Positions 24,180-33,478 of a stretch of DNA of 64,000 bases are shown here, one piece after another; the first letter of the stretch is position 1, and each line of letters begins with the position of its first letter. The notes beneath the pieces are model-generated. The model was not told where the DNA came from. It made no database searches and worked only from the letters and a program-made list of their open reading frames with translations. The stretch is from Caproiciproducens sp. CPB-2 (lineage in GTDB: Bacteria > Bacillota > Clostridia > Oscillospirales > Acutalibacteraceae): NCBI RefSeq assembly GCF_036287215.1, contig NZ_CP142860.1, positions 868,001-932,000 on the forward strand, in the 5' to 3' direction. A program made the position numbers and the translations under genes.

Positions 24180-25406
24180 ATGTTGCACCCTTATTTTAAA
24201 CCCGCGGATATCCTGCTGCCGAAGGACGTACCGACAGAAAACTGGTGTGTGGTTGCCTGTGACCAATATACTTCCCAGCCGGAGTACTGGCAGGAAGCGA
24301 AAAAGGCGGCGGGGGATACTCCCTCCACCTACCACATGGTCTACCCCGAATGTTATCTGGAAACGACCGACGCGGAGCAGTACGCCGCCGGAATCAACGC
24401 CGCCATGGAACGTTACCTTTCGGACGGCGTTTTTCGTGAAATAAAGAACAGCTACCTTTACGTGGAGCGCACTCTGGCGGACGGAAAGCTCCGCCGCGGG
24501 GTCATGATGGCGCTCGACCTGGAGCAGTACCGGTACGAGGCGGGCAGCAAGACGCCCATCCGCGCGACGGAGGGAACGGTGCTGGAACGGATTCCGCCCC
24601 GCGTAAAAATCCGCCGCGGCGCGCCGCTGGAGCTGCCGCATATCATGATTCTGATCGACGATCCTGAGCGCAGCGTGATTGAGAAGATCGATCCTTCTGA
24701 GCTGGCCCCGGAGTACGAGGGAAAGCTGATGCAAAGAAGCGGGAGCATCCGAGGCTTCCGCCTGAATCCCGCGGCCGCCAAAAAGCTGGAAGACGCGCTG
24801 GACCGTCTGCCGGTCCGCGATAACCTGCTTTTTGCCGTGGGTGACGGCAACCATTCCCTCGCGACCGCAAAGGCCTGCTATGAGGAACTGAAAAAGACGC
24901 TGTCCCCGCAGGAAGCGGCGGTTCATCCCGCGCGCTGGGCGCTTGTGGAGGTCGTGAACCTGTACGACGATTCCCTGCAGTTTGAACCAATCCAGCGGGT
25001 GGTGTTCCAGACAAATCCCGGGGAGCTGATGCGGGAGCTGTACCGTTTCTACGACGTTTCCGACGTGCCCTGCGAGGGGCACCGGATCACCTGCCTGCTG
25101 AACGGACGGAAAAAGGATATCTGGGTAAAGAATCCGCCGTCCAATTTGGAAGTCGGTACGCTGCAGAAATTTCTGGACGCGCGCCTCGCGCGCGTGGGCG
25201 GAAAAATGGACTACATACACGGCGTCGGGGTAGCGGAAAAGCTCTGTGCCGGGGACAGCAATGCAATGGCTTTCTTTCTTCCCAAAATGGAGAAAAGCAG
25301 CCTGTTTGAAACGGTCGCCGTCGACGGGGCCCTTCCGCGGAAAACCTTTTCCATGGGGCATGCCTGCGACAAACGCTTCTATATGGAGTGCCGCAGAATC
25401 AAGTGA
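24180..25406 (+). CDS. DUF1015 family protein
   Basis: This 408-residue soluble protein matches the DUF1015 family found widely in anaerobes (family features include VACDQYTSQPEYW near the N-terminus and AVGDGNHSLATAK at about 220-232, a highly conserved GDGNHR-like motif). The biochemical role of the family is not established to my knowledge; members are often near amino-acid or serine/phosphoserine metabolism genes. AGGAGAT precedes the ATG. A terminator follows at 25417-25448. Confidence 0.88.
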   Translation: MLHPYFKPADILLPKDVPTENWCVVACDQYTSQPEYWQEAKKAAGDTPSTYHMVYPECYLETTDAEQYAAGINAAMERYLSDGVFREIKNSYLYVERTLADGKLRRGVMMALDLEQYRYEAGSKTPIRATEGTVLERIPPRVKIRRGAPLELPHIMILIDDPERSVIEKIDPSELAPEYEGKLMQRSGSIRGFRLNPAAAKKLEDALDRLPVRDNLLFAVGDGNHSLATAKACYEELKKTLSPQEAAVHPARWALVEVVNLYDDSLQFEPIQRVVFQTNPGELMRELYRFYDVSDVPCEGHRITCLLNGRKKDIWVKNPPSNLEVGTLQKFLDARLARVGGKMDYIHGVGVAEKLCAGDSNAMAFFLPKMEKSSLFETVAVDGALPRKTFSMGHACDKRFYMECRRIK

Positions 25407-25416
25407 ATCCGAAAGT

Positions 25417-25448
25417 GCCGGCGGGGCGGTCCCCCGCTGGTTTTTTTG
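25417..25448 (+). terminator. Terminator after the DUF1015 gene
   Basis: CCGGCGGGG and CCCCGCTGG form a stem (one G-T pair) followed by TTTTTTT. Confidence 0.85.
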
Positions 25449-25579
25449 CTTTCAGAACATGATTTTTTATGGAAAATGTCAATGTTTTCATCTCCTCTTT
25501 ATAATGGAAAACAAATGTGATATTATTGAGGATAAAGTATGTTGAATCGGCTGCCTTCAGGCGGCGGAACGGGGGAAAT

Positions 25580-28500
25580 ATGTCTGGCGTAATCAGAGTA
25601 TTTGTGGAAAAGAAACCCGGCTTCGATGTTGAAGCACAGCACATCAAAACCGACCTTGTAGACAATCTGGGCCTGACTTCCATTGAGGAACTCAGGCTGA
25701 TAAACCGGTACGACGTGTCCGGACTTACCAAAGAAGAATTTGCCGCCGCAAGGGGGACTATTTTTTCCGAACCCAATGTGGATGACGTTTATGATGAAGC
25801 GGTTCCGGTCCCGGAGAATTTTACCGTGTTCGCCATGGAATATCTTCCTGGGCAGTACGACCAGCGCGCCGATTCCGCCGCGCAGTGTATCCAGCTTCTG
25901 ACGCAGGGGGAGCGCCCGCAGGTGGCTACCGCCCGCGTGATTGCCGTAAAAGGCAATTTAAGCGAAGAGGAACTGAATCAAATCAAAAGCTATCTGGTAA
26001 ACCCGGTGGAAAGCCGTCTTGCCTCGTTAGCAAAGCCCGAAACCCTCGACGTGAAAGCGGATGTTCCGCCGGACGTCGCTCGCGTGACGGGCTTTATCAG
26101 TTGGAATGAAAACGAACTGAAGGCCTATTATGAATCCATGGGCTTCGCCATGAGCTTTGAAGACCTGGCGTTCTGCCGCGATTACTTCCGGAAGGAAACC
26201 CGCGACCCCAGCGTGACCGAGCTGCGCGTCATCGATACCTACTGGAGCGACCACTGCCGCCACACCACTTTTTCCACAAGGCTGGAAAATATCACAATTG
26301 AGCAGTCGGCGGTCAGCGGCGCGATTGAGGATGCGCTGAAAGCGTATTACGAGGCGCGTTCCGAGGTGTACGGTGAAACGGACCGCCCCGTCTCCCTGAT
26401 GGATATGGCGGTCATCGGCATGAAGCTTCTGCGCAAGCGGGGGCAGATCCCCGACCTTGACCTGAGCGAGGAAATCAACGCCTGCTCCATTGAGGTGCCG
26501 GTCACCGTGGACGGAAAAGAAGAAAAGTGGCTGGTGCAGTTTAAAAACGAGACCCATAACCATCCTACCGAAATCGAGCCGTTCGGCGGAGCGGCCACCT
26601 GCCTCGGCGGCGCGATCCGTGATCCGCTTTCCGGCAGGGCGTATGTCTATCAGGCGATGCGCGTAACCGGCTCCGGCGACCCGCGAGTCCCTTTTGAGGA
26701 CACGCTGGCGGGCAAGCTGCCGACCCGGAAAATTACGACGGGCGCGGCGCAGGGCTACAGCTCCTACGGCAACCAGATCGGCCTTGCGACCGGTCAGGTC
26801 ACCGAGCTGTACGACGCCGGTTATGTCGCGAAGCGCATGGAAATCGGCGCGGTCATCGGTGCGTCGCCGAAAGAGAACGTGGTGCGTTTCGTGCCGGATG
26901 AGGGCGATATCATCGTACTGCTGGGCGGCAGCACGGGGCGCGACGGCTGCGGCGGCGCCACCGGCTCCAGCAAGGCGCACACCGAACAGTCCATCGAGGT
27001 CTGCGGTGCGGAGGTGCAGAAGGGAAACCCGCCGACCGAGCGCAAAATCCAGCGCCTTTTCCGCAATCCGGAGGTCGCTCGGAAAATCAAACGCTGCAAC
27101 GACTTTGGCGCGGGCGGCGTCTGCGTCGCCATCGGCGAGCTTGCGGACGGCCTTAAAATCGATTTAAATAAAGTTCCTAAAAAATATGAGGGCCTTGACG
27201 GAACCGAACTGGCCATTTCCGAATCGCAGGAGAGAATGGCGGTCGTGCTTGCCCCGCAGGACGCGGAAGCGTTTATTGCAGCAGCAAACGAAGAAAACCT
27301 TAACGCGCAGGTGGTCGCCGTTGTGACGAAGGAGCCGCGTCTGCGCATGACGTGGCGCGGCGACACAATTGTGGACATCAGCCGCGCGTTCTTGGACACC
27401 AACGGCGTGACCCAGAAAAACGGCGTGACCATTGAAGCGGTGGACCCGGCGCGGTATTACAGAAGCTTAGTGCCGGAATGCCTGAAAAACAAACCGTTTG
27501 CCGGAGCGTTTGAAGAGAACCTTTCCCGGCTTGAGGTCTGCAGCCAGAAGGGCCTTGCCGAACGGTTCGACGCGAGCATCGGTGCGGCGACTGTCCTGAT
27601 GCCGTTTGCCGGAAAATATCAGCTGACCCCGGAAGAGGCAATGCTGGCGAAAGTCCCGGTCATGCACGGAGAAACGGACGACGCCACCGCGATGTCCTAC
27701 GGGTATCTTCCGGGCATCGCGCGGTTCAGCCCGTTCCACGGCGCGGCCTGGGCGGTCACGGAGAGCTTGTCGAAGCTCGCCGCCGTCGGCGCGGACCCGC
27801 TGAAAGCCCGGCTGACCTTTCAGGAATATTTTGAAAGGCTGAACACCGACCCGAAGCGCTGGGGCAAACCGGCTGCCGCGCTGCTCGGCGCGCTGAGCGC
27901 GCAGCTCGGCATGGGGCTGCCCGCGATCGGCGGCAAGGACAGCATGAGCGGCAGCTTTGAGCAGCTGGACGTTCCGCCCACGCTGGTCAGCTTTGCCGTC
28001 GCCATGACCAAGGCGAGCGGGACCGTTTCCGCCGCGTTTCAAAATCCGGGCGCGTCCGTTGTACTGCTTCCGGTTCCTGAAAATCCGGAAACCCTGCTTC
28101 CGGATTGGGAAAAGCTGAAGGAATACTACGCGGAAATTTACAATATGATTCATCGCGGCGCGGTGGTATCCGCTTCCGTTGTCAAGGAAGGCGGCGCAGC
28201 CGCGGCGGTCGCGAAGATGTGCTTCGGCAATCGGCTGGGCTTTGTGTTCCGTGAAGGGGCGATCGATGAAAAGACGCTGTTTGCTCCCGCTTCCGGCGCG
28301 CTGATTGTGGAGCTTGCAAAAGATTGCCGGGTCGACGGGAGATTCCATCCGGTTGTTCTGGGAACAATCAGCGAAGAGCCGCGGATTGTTCTGGGAAGCG
28401 AAACGCTCCGGATCGAAGTGCTCATTGCCGCATGGTGCGGCACGCTGGAAAAGATTTTCCCGAACGAAGCGCCGGAGCAGCCGCTTACGAAGGAGGTTCC

Positions 28501-29344
28501 GCTCTTTACGGAGCGCTTTGCAAAAGCGCCCGCGATCAGGGCCGCGAGGCCCCGTGTCTTTATCCCGGTGTTCCCGGGAACCAACTGCGAGTACGACACC
28601 GCCCGCGCTTTTGAGCGCGCGGGAGCGCAGCCGGAAATTCTGGTTGTGCGGAATTTGACTTCTTCCGATATTGAAGCTACAATTGAACGGATGGAAAAGG
28701 CGATCCGTCAGTCTCAGATCATCATGCTGCCGGGCGGATTTTCCGGCGGCGACGAGCCGGACGGCTCCGGAAAGTTTATCGCGACCACCTTCCGCAATCC
28801 GAAGATTGCCGAAGCGGTGGGCGACCTGCTGAACAACCGCGACGGGCTGATGCTCGGTATCTGCAACGGGTTCCAGGCGCTGATCAAGCTGGGCCTTGTG
28901 CCGTACGGCGAGATTACAAAGCCGAGCGAGGACGCTCCTACCCTGACGTTCAACACCCTTGGCCGCCACGTTTCCCGCATGGTGTATACCCGCGTGACCT
29001 CCGTCAAATCCCCGTGGTTCGCGGGCGTAAACGCGGGCGATGTGTTCGCGGTGCCGGTTTCGCACGGGGAAGGGCGTTTTGTCGCAAGCGGCGCGGTCAT
29101 GGACCGTCTGATTGCCGGGGGCCAGATTGCGACCCAGTATGGGACCCCGGACGGAGCCCCCAGCGGCCGTATCGAATGGAACCCGAACGGCTCGGTCTGC
29201 GCGGTGGAGGGCATCACCAGCCCGGACGGGCGCATTCTTGGCAAGATGGCCCATTCCGAGCGCAAAGGAAAAGACCTGTACGCAAATGTTCCCGGAGCGA
29301 AGGACCAGATGATTTTTGAATCAGGTGTCAAATACTTCAAGTAA
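25580..29344 (+). CDS. purL: Phosphoribosylformylglycinamidine synthase, single-chain
   Basis: This 1254-residue enzyme makes FGAM from FGAR, ATP and glutamine in purine synthesis. N-terminal PurS-like and linker domains are followed by two AIRS-type ATP-binding repeats (HNHPTEIEPFGGAATCLGG about 330; SYGYLPGIARFSPFHGAAW about 705) and a C-terminal class I glutaminase. The glutaminase cysteine is C1095 in GICNGFQALI, and the triad His/Glu lie in PVSHGEGRF. The long fused form is usual in proteobacteria and in many Oscillospirales-type Clostridia, whereas Bacillus splits it into PurS, PurQ and PurL. I start at 25580 (GGGGGAAAT upstream) rather than an upstream frame extension. No purine riboswitch is evident. 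Confidence 0.95.
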   Translation: MSGVIRVFVEKKPGFDVEAQHIKTDLVDNLGLTSIEELRLINRYDVSGLTKEEFAAARGTIFSEPNVDDVYDEAVPVPENFTVFAMEYLPGQYDQRADSAAQCIQLLTQGERPQVATARVIAVKGNLSEEELNQIKSYLVNPVESRLASLAKPETLDVKADVPPDVARVTGFISWNENELKAYYESMGFAMSFEDLAFCRDYFRKETRDPSVTELRVIDTYWSDHCRHTTFSTRLENITIEQSAVSGAIEDALKAYYEARSEVYGETDRPVSLMDMAVIGMKLLRKRGQIPDLDLSEEINACSIEVPVTVDGKEEKWLVQFKNETHNHPTEIEPFGGAATCLGGAIRDPLSGRAYVYQAMRVTGSGDPRVPFEDTLAGKLPTRKITTGAAQGYSSYGNQIGLATGQVTELYDAGYVAKRMEIGAVIGASPKENVVRFVPDEGDIIVLLGGSTGRDGCGGATGSSKAHTEQSIEVCGAEVQKGNPPTERKIQRLFRNPEVARKIKRCNDFGAGGVCVAIGELADGLKIDLNKVPKKYEGLDGTELAISESQERMAVVLAPQDAEAFIAAANEENLNAQVVAVVTKEPRLRMTWRGDTIVDISRAFLDTNGVTQKNGVTIEAVDPARYYRSLVPECLKNKPFAGAFEENLSRLEVCSQKGLAERFDASIGAATVLMPFAGKYQLTPEEAMLAKVPVMHGETDDATAMSYGYLPGIARFSPFHGAAWAVTESLSKLAAVGADPLKARLTFQEYFERLNTDPKRWGKPAAALLGALSAQLGMGLPAIGGKDSMSGSFEQLDVPPTLVSFAVAMTKASGTVSAAFQNPGASVVLLPVPENPETLLPDWEKLKEYYAEIYNMIHRGAVVSASVVKEGGAAAAVAKMCFGNRLGFVFREGAIDEKTLFAPASGALIVELAKDCRVDGRFHPVVLGTISEEPRIVLGSETLRIEVLIAAWCGTLEKIFPNEAPEQPLTKEVPLFTERFAKAPAIRAARPRVFIPVFPGTNCEYDTARAFERAGAQPEILVVRNLTSSDIEATIERMEKAIRQSQIIMLPGGFSGGDEPDGSGKFIATTFRNPKIAEAVGDLLNNRDGLMLGICNGFQALIKLGLVPYGEITKPSEDAPTLTFNTLGRHVSRMVYTRVTSVKSPWFAGVNAGDVFAVPVSHGEGRFVASGAVMDRLIAGGQIATQYGTPDGAPSGRIEWNPNGSVCAVEGITSPDGRILGKMAHSERKGKDLYANVPGAKDQMIFESGVKYFK

Positions 29345-29362
29345 TACGGGTGAAAGAATAGA

Positions 29363-30550
29363 ATGAGTGAATTTTTCAGAAGAACCTGGGCCGAGGTCAG
29401 CCTTGACGCAATTGACCGCAATTTTGAAACGATCCGTAAACAGCTCAGGCCGGAAACGCTGGTCTGCTGTGTCATCAAGGCGGACGCTTACGGCCATGGG
29501 GCGGAGGCCCTCGCGAAGGAATATGAAAAGCTGGGCGCGGACTGGTTCGCCGTTTCCAATCTGGAGGAGGCAATGCAGATCCGCAGCGCCGGAAGCCGCC
29601 TGCCGATCCTGATTTTGGGCTACACGCCGCCCTGCATGGCCGCGCAGCTGTGGGAGCTGAACATTGCGCAGACCGTGTTCTCCGCCGGGTACGGCGAGGC
29701 GCTTTCCGCCGAAGCGGTCAGGGCCGGCGTTACGGTGCGCGTTCACATCAAGCTGGATACGGGCATGAGCCGCATCGGCTTTCTATACCAGAACCCCGCC
29801 AGGGACGGCGGCGTGATCGATGAGATCGAAAAAGTCTGCAAGCTGCCGTCGCTTGACCCGGAAGGTATTTTTACTCATTTCGCCGTCGCCGACGAGGGCA
29901 ACGGCGGCCGCGGCTATACCATCATGCAGTTTGACAACCTGATGAAAGCGATTGCCCTGCTGGGACAGCGCGGCATCGCCTTTAAAATCCGCCACTGCGC
30001 GAATTCCGCCGCGATCTTCGATTACCCGGATATGCAGCTTGACATGGTGCGCCCCGGCGTGATCCTGTACGGACTGATGCCGTCGGACAGGATGAAAAAT
30101 GCCGTGGAGCTGATGCCCGCGATGGAGCTGAAAAGCGTTGTGTCGCTGGTGAAAACCGTTGAACCGCAGACCAGCGTCAGCTACGGCAGGAAATATATTG
30201 CAAAGAAACAGATCAAAATCGCGACCGTGCCGATCGGCTATGCGGACGGCTACCCGCGGCACCTCTATATCAAGGCGAGCATGCTCGTGCGCGGGCATAA
30301 GGCAAAGATCATCGGCCGGGTATGCATGGATCAGCTGATGCTGAACGTCACGGCGATTCCCGACGTAAAAGAGGGCGATATTGTGACCGTGTTCGGCCGC
30401 GACGGGGACGCCTCCGTCACGCTGGAGGAGCTTGCCGGTTACAACGACACCATCAACTATGAGCTTGTCTGCATGATCTCAAAGCGCGTGCCGCGAATCT
30501 ACTACAAGGACGGCAAAGAAGTCGGCGAGCTGAATTATATCTGTAAATAA
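29363..30550 (+). CDS. alr: Alanine racemase
   Basis: This 395-residue PLP enzyme interconverts L- and D-alanine for peptidoglycan. The PLP lysine is K39 in VIKADAYGHGA. The N-terminal TIM barrel contains KLDTGMSRIGF, and the C-terminal beta domain has VPIGYADGYPR and GRVCMDQLMLNV, where the second active-site region lies. It starts 18 bp after purL and may be co-transcribed with it. A bidirectional terminator follows. Confidence 0.95.
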   Translation: MSEFFRRTWAEVSLDAIDRNFETIRKQLRPETLVCCVIKADAYGHGAEALAKEYEKLGADWFAVSNLEEAMQIRSAGSRLPILILGYTPPCMAAQLWELNIAQTVFSAGYGEALSAEAVRAGVTVRVHIKLDTGMSRIGFLYQNPARDGGVIDEIEKVCKLPSLDPEGIFTHFAVADEGNGGRGYTIMQFDNLMKAIALLGQRGIAFKIRHCANSAAIFDYPDMQLDMVRPGVILYGLMPSDRMKNAVELMPAMELKSVVSLVKTVEPQTSVSYGRKYIAKKQIKIATVPIGYADGYPRHLYIKASMLVRGHKAKIIGRVCMDQLMLNVTAIPDVKEGDIVTVFGRDGDASVTLEELAGYNDTINYELVCMISKRVPRIYYKDGKEVGELNYICK

Positions 30551-30597
30551 GGCATCTTCCGCCCTATAAGCTTTTACAGTTTGATGATATAGAAGAA

Positions 30598-30634
30598 ATA
30601 CCGTAAGCCCAAACAGGCTTACGGTATTTTTATA
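30598..30634. terminator. Bidirectional terminator between alr and the flippase gene
   Basis: ATACCGTAAGCC (30598-30609) pairs with GGCTTACGGTAT (30616-30627), followed by TTTTTATA; the opposite side is also A-rich. It serves two convergent genes. Confidence 0.85.
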
Positions 30635-30641
30635 CGGTCAG

Positions 30642-32162
30642 TCAGGTTTTGCGGAATTTAGGTAATTTCACAAAGCCTTTCAAATACTGAAATTCGCGGG
30701 TGTTCCGGAACAGAACCAAATAAACCGTGTTGGGTACAAGAAGGCAGATCACGCATTTCACGGCGAAGGCCCAGAACCCGGCGCCGGGCAGGAAGGAGCA
30801 GCACAGATAGGTGAAAGATCCTGTCAGCCCCGTCAGCGCGGCGTAATAAACGTACCGCGCAAAATAGGTTCGGACCGGGCGGCGGAAGCCGTGCCGGAAC
30901 AGGACCAGCGGCTCCACCCAGAAATCGATCGTCATGGTGCTGATGAAGGTTCCGGCAAAAACGCCGATGATTCCGTATTTCTGTACCAGGATAATGGAAA
31001 AGATCAGGTTTGCCGCGGCTTCCAGAACCGCCTTGTACCGGTCGTACCAGAACAGGCCGAACGCGTCGCGGAAGGTCAGCGTTGCCTGCCGCATGCCGGT
31101 GACGAAGAAATTGAGGGCAATGACAAAGACAATGGGAAGGGCAAACAGAAGGTTCTGCCGCCCTGTCCACAGGACGATGAACGGGTTGAAAAGGCAGAAA
31201 AGGCTGATCGAGCAGAAGCTGAAAATCCAGAAGCCCGCAAAATTGATGGAAAGGTAAATATCGTACGATTTCTTTCTGTCCTCCAGCACACCCAGATTTC
31301 CCACGCTGGCCGTGATTCCGCTGAAAATCTGCGCGGTCAGCTGGCGCAGGGTGCTGGTAATCAGGAAGTAATTGGAGTAGATGCCCACGCTGACGATGCC
31401 CACAAAGCGGGAAATCAGCAGGATGTCGGTTCCGTTGACCACTGTAAAGCCAATCCGGTGCATAAACATTGCGCGGATATTTTTGAGGATGGAGGCCCTG
31501 TCGCTTTTTCCGAGCCTTTCTTTTTCGTACTGTTTGAGGTATGGGTACATCTGATCCGCTTTGCGCGCAAGGAAGAAGTTCGTGAAAAAGCTGAACAGAA
31601 TCTGCACGCAGAGGTACAGAATAAAGTTGCGGGTTTGAAACAGGATGGCAATCTGAATGATATTCTGTAAAATGCAGAAGCCGTACTGATATAAAGTGCA
31701 GACATAATTTTTCTGGTCCGCCACAATAATCGACTGCTTGTAGGAGAAGAAATAGGTGATGACCGTATTGAAAATATACAGCAGATAAATGACGGTCAGG
31801 TGCGGAATTCCGGGGTCGTTTTTAATAAAATGCGGGTAAAACGGAGTAAAGGCAAGACCCGCGATGCCGACGATCAGCCCGATGGTGTGATAGGCCCTTT
31901 TGTACAGGGCCATCAGCGCCCCGATTTTCTTTCGGTCGTTCTGCGCCAGCGGCTGATACATGCTGAAAATGATCGCGGTGCCCACGCCCAACTCGGCCAG
32001 GGAAAGCAGGGTCAGGATATTGCTGAACAGCCCGCTGATCCCCAGATAGGTCTCTCCGAGTGCCCTGATAAAAATGGTCCTGCACAGAAAACTCAGCAGA
32101 ATACTGAACAGCTGGCTGCCGACATTGACAATAATATTCCTGATCGAGTTCTTACTGCGCAT
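30642..32162 (-). CDS. Polysaccharide/lipid-linked oligosaccharide flippase (Wzx-like, MOP superfamily)
   Basis: This 506-residue protein has about 12-14 hydrophobic helices, and starts with NIIVNVGSQLFSILLSFLCR, the usual opening of polysaccharide-type exporters. It probably flips a lipid-linked oligosaccharide across the membrane for capsule, teichoic acid or glycan assembly. No glycosyltransferases are adjacent, so the substrate is unknown. It is a single minus-strand gene bounded by a terminator and the repeat element at 32324-32427. Confidence 0.85.
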   Translation of the reverse strand: MRSKNSIRNIIVNVGSQLFSILLSFLCRTIFIRALGETYLGISGLFSNILTLLSLAELGVGTAIIFSMYQPLAQNDRKKIGALMALYKRAYHTIGLIVGIAGLAFTPFYPHFIKNDPGIPHLTVIYLLYIFNTVITYFFSYKQSIIVADQKNYVCTLYQYGFCILQNIIQIAILFQTRNFILYLCVQILFSFFTNFFLARKADQMYPYLKQYEKERLGKSDRASILKNIRAMFMHRIGFTVVNGTDILLISRFVGIVSVGIYSNYFLITSTLRQLTAQIFSGITASVGNLGVLEDRKKSYDIYLSINFAGFWIFSFCSISLFCLFNPFIVLWTGRQNLLFALPIVFVIALNFFVTGMRQATLTFRDAFGLFWYDRYKAVLEAAANLIFSIILVQKYGIIGVFAGTFISTMTIDFWVEPLVLFRHGFRRPVRTYFARYVYYAALTGLTGSFTYLCCSFLPGAGFWAFAVKCVICLLVPNTVYLVLFRNTREFQYLKGFVKLPKFRKT

Positions 32163-32323
32163 GGTTCACAGCCTTTCTGTCCAAAATGAATTCCGCCGGA
32201 TAGTTCATCCTATCATTTATTTATGAATTTATCTTTGACGGGTCATTAACAGTATATGTCGGACAAATTCCGCAGCGGGGAAGAAATTTTTATATTCCTG
32301 CCAAAAAGAAAACAAAGCAATAA

Positions 32324-32427
32324 AAACAGGGACGCCCCCGCTCATGAAGTGACCACCAGTCGTTATCAGTATATCATACTGTCTAACTTTTCGGGGTCAC
32401 TTCACTCATAGGGACTGTCCCTGTTTT
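32324..32427. repeat. MITE-like element with imperfect terminal inverted repeats
   Basis: Ends AAAACAGGGAC (32324-32334) and GTCCCTGTTTT (32417-32427) are perfect inverted repeats. The imperfect pairing continues inward (CTCATGAAGTGACC with GGGTCACTTCACTCAT). The centre holds GTATATCATACTGTC then TAACTTTTCGGGGTCA, a motif like IS3-family ends and also seen, degenerated, at 2024-2052 and 10999-11015. The 104-bp length and lack of coding fit a miniature element. Confidence 0.6.
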
Positions 32428-32443
32428 GCTTGATTACCGTGGC

Positions 32444-33460
32444 TCAGAAGGCTCTTGGAATAAAGCCGACCTTTTTCATGACCTTGTTCAGGGTGCGTAC
32501 GGAAATGGAAAGCGCTTTCTGCGCGCTTTCGGTATAGCACTGCTCCAGATAATCCCTGTTTTTAATCAGGTCGGCGTACCGCTCCTGAATGGGGCGCAGA
32601 TGCTCTACCACGGCTTCGCCCACGGCGGTCTTGAAATCGCCGTAGCCCTTATTCTCGAACTCTTTTTCGATCTGCCCGTTGGAAAGCCCGGTCACGCAGG
32701 AGTAAATGCCCATCAGGTTATTGATCCCATCCTTGCCTTCCCCGCAGCGGACACAGGCTTCGCTGTCCGTAATCGCGCGCCTGCATTTGCGCATGATGTC
32801 CTCCGGCTTATCCAGAACGGCGACATAGGCGTTGGCGTTTTCATCGGACTTGCTCATTTTTCTGGTCGGCTCCTGCAGGGACATGATGCGCGCGCCCTGC
32901 AGGGGAATATAGGCGTCCGGTACGGTGAAGGTCCGGCCGTAAATGCCGTTGAAGCGCTCCGCAATATTGCGGGTGAGCTCCAGATGCTGTTTCTGGTCGG
33001 CTCCCACGGGTACGAGGTCCGCCTGATACAGCAGGATGTCCGCCGCCATCAGGCTGGGGTATGTGAACAGGCCCGCGTTGACATTGTCGGCGTGCTTGGC
33101 CGCTTTGTCCTTGAACTGCGTCATCCGCTGCAGCTCGCCGAACTGCGTGTAGCAGTTCAGGACCCACGCAAGCTCGGAATGGGTGCAAACGTGGCTCTGA
33201 ATGAAAAACGGGCTCTTTTCCGGGTCGATGCCGCAGGCCAGCAGCAGCGCGTACGCTTCCAGCACGTTGCGGCGGAATTTCGCGGGCTCCTGACGGACGG
33301 TGATGGTGTGCAGATCGGCCAGAGCAAAAATGCAGCTGTATTCATCCTGCAGGCTGATCCAGTTTTTGAGCGCTCCCAGATAGTTGCCGAGGGTAATCGT
33401 GCCGCTCGGCTGAATGGCGCTGAAGATGACTTTTTTGCGCTCGGTGTTGGCTGTTTCCAT
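32444..33460 (-). CDS. trpS: Tryptophanyl-tRNA synthetase
   Basis: This 338-residue class I synthetase charges tRNA-Trp. The HIGH-like motif is PSGTITLGNY near residues 18-27 and the KMSKS loop is TRKMSKSDE at about 200. GADQKQHLELTR is the tryptophan/ATP-site region. The length is normal. TTTTGGAGGC precedes the ATG. It lies 18 bp after the aminotransferase gene and is probably co-transcribed with it. Confidence 0.95.
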   Translation of the reverse strand: METANTERKKVIFSAIQPSGTITLGNYLGALKNWISLQDEYSCIFALADLHTITVRQEPAKFRRNVLEAYALLLACGIDPEKSPFFIQSHVCTHSELAWVLNCYTQFGELQRMTQFKDKAAKHADNVNAGLFTYPSLMAADILLYQADLVPVGADQKQHLELTRNIAERFNGIYGRTFTVPDAYIPLQGARIMSLQEPTRKMSKSDENANAYVAVLDKPEDIMRKCRRAITDSEACVRCGEGKDGINNLMGIYSCVTGLSNGQIEKEFENKGYGDFKTAVGEAVVEHLRPIQERYADLIKNRDYLEQCYTESAQKALSISVRTLNKVMKKVGFIPRAF

Positions 33461-33478
33461 TTTTGAATGCCTCCAAAA

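Noticed and set aside
25449..25579. Purine riboswitch upstream of purL
   Set aside because: The leader is short, and I found no conserved purine-aptamer loops; only a -10-like TATAAT and a minor hairpin are visible.
27467..29254. A 595-codon open frame on the minus strand inside purL
   Set aside because: It is entirely antisense to a well-conserved GC-rich gene, encodes an Arg/His/Ala-rich low-complexity sequence and has no ribosome site or family motifs.
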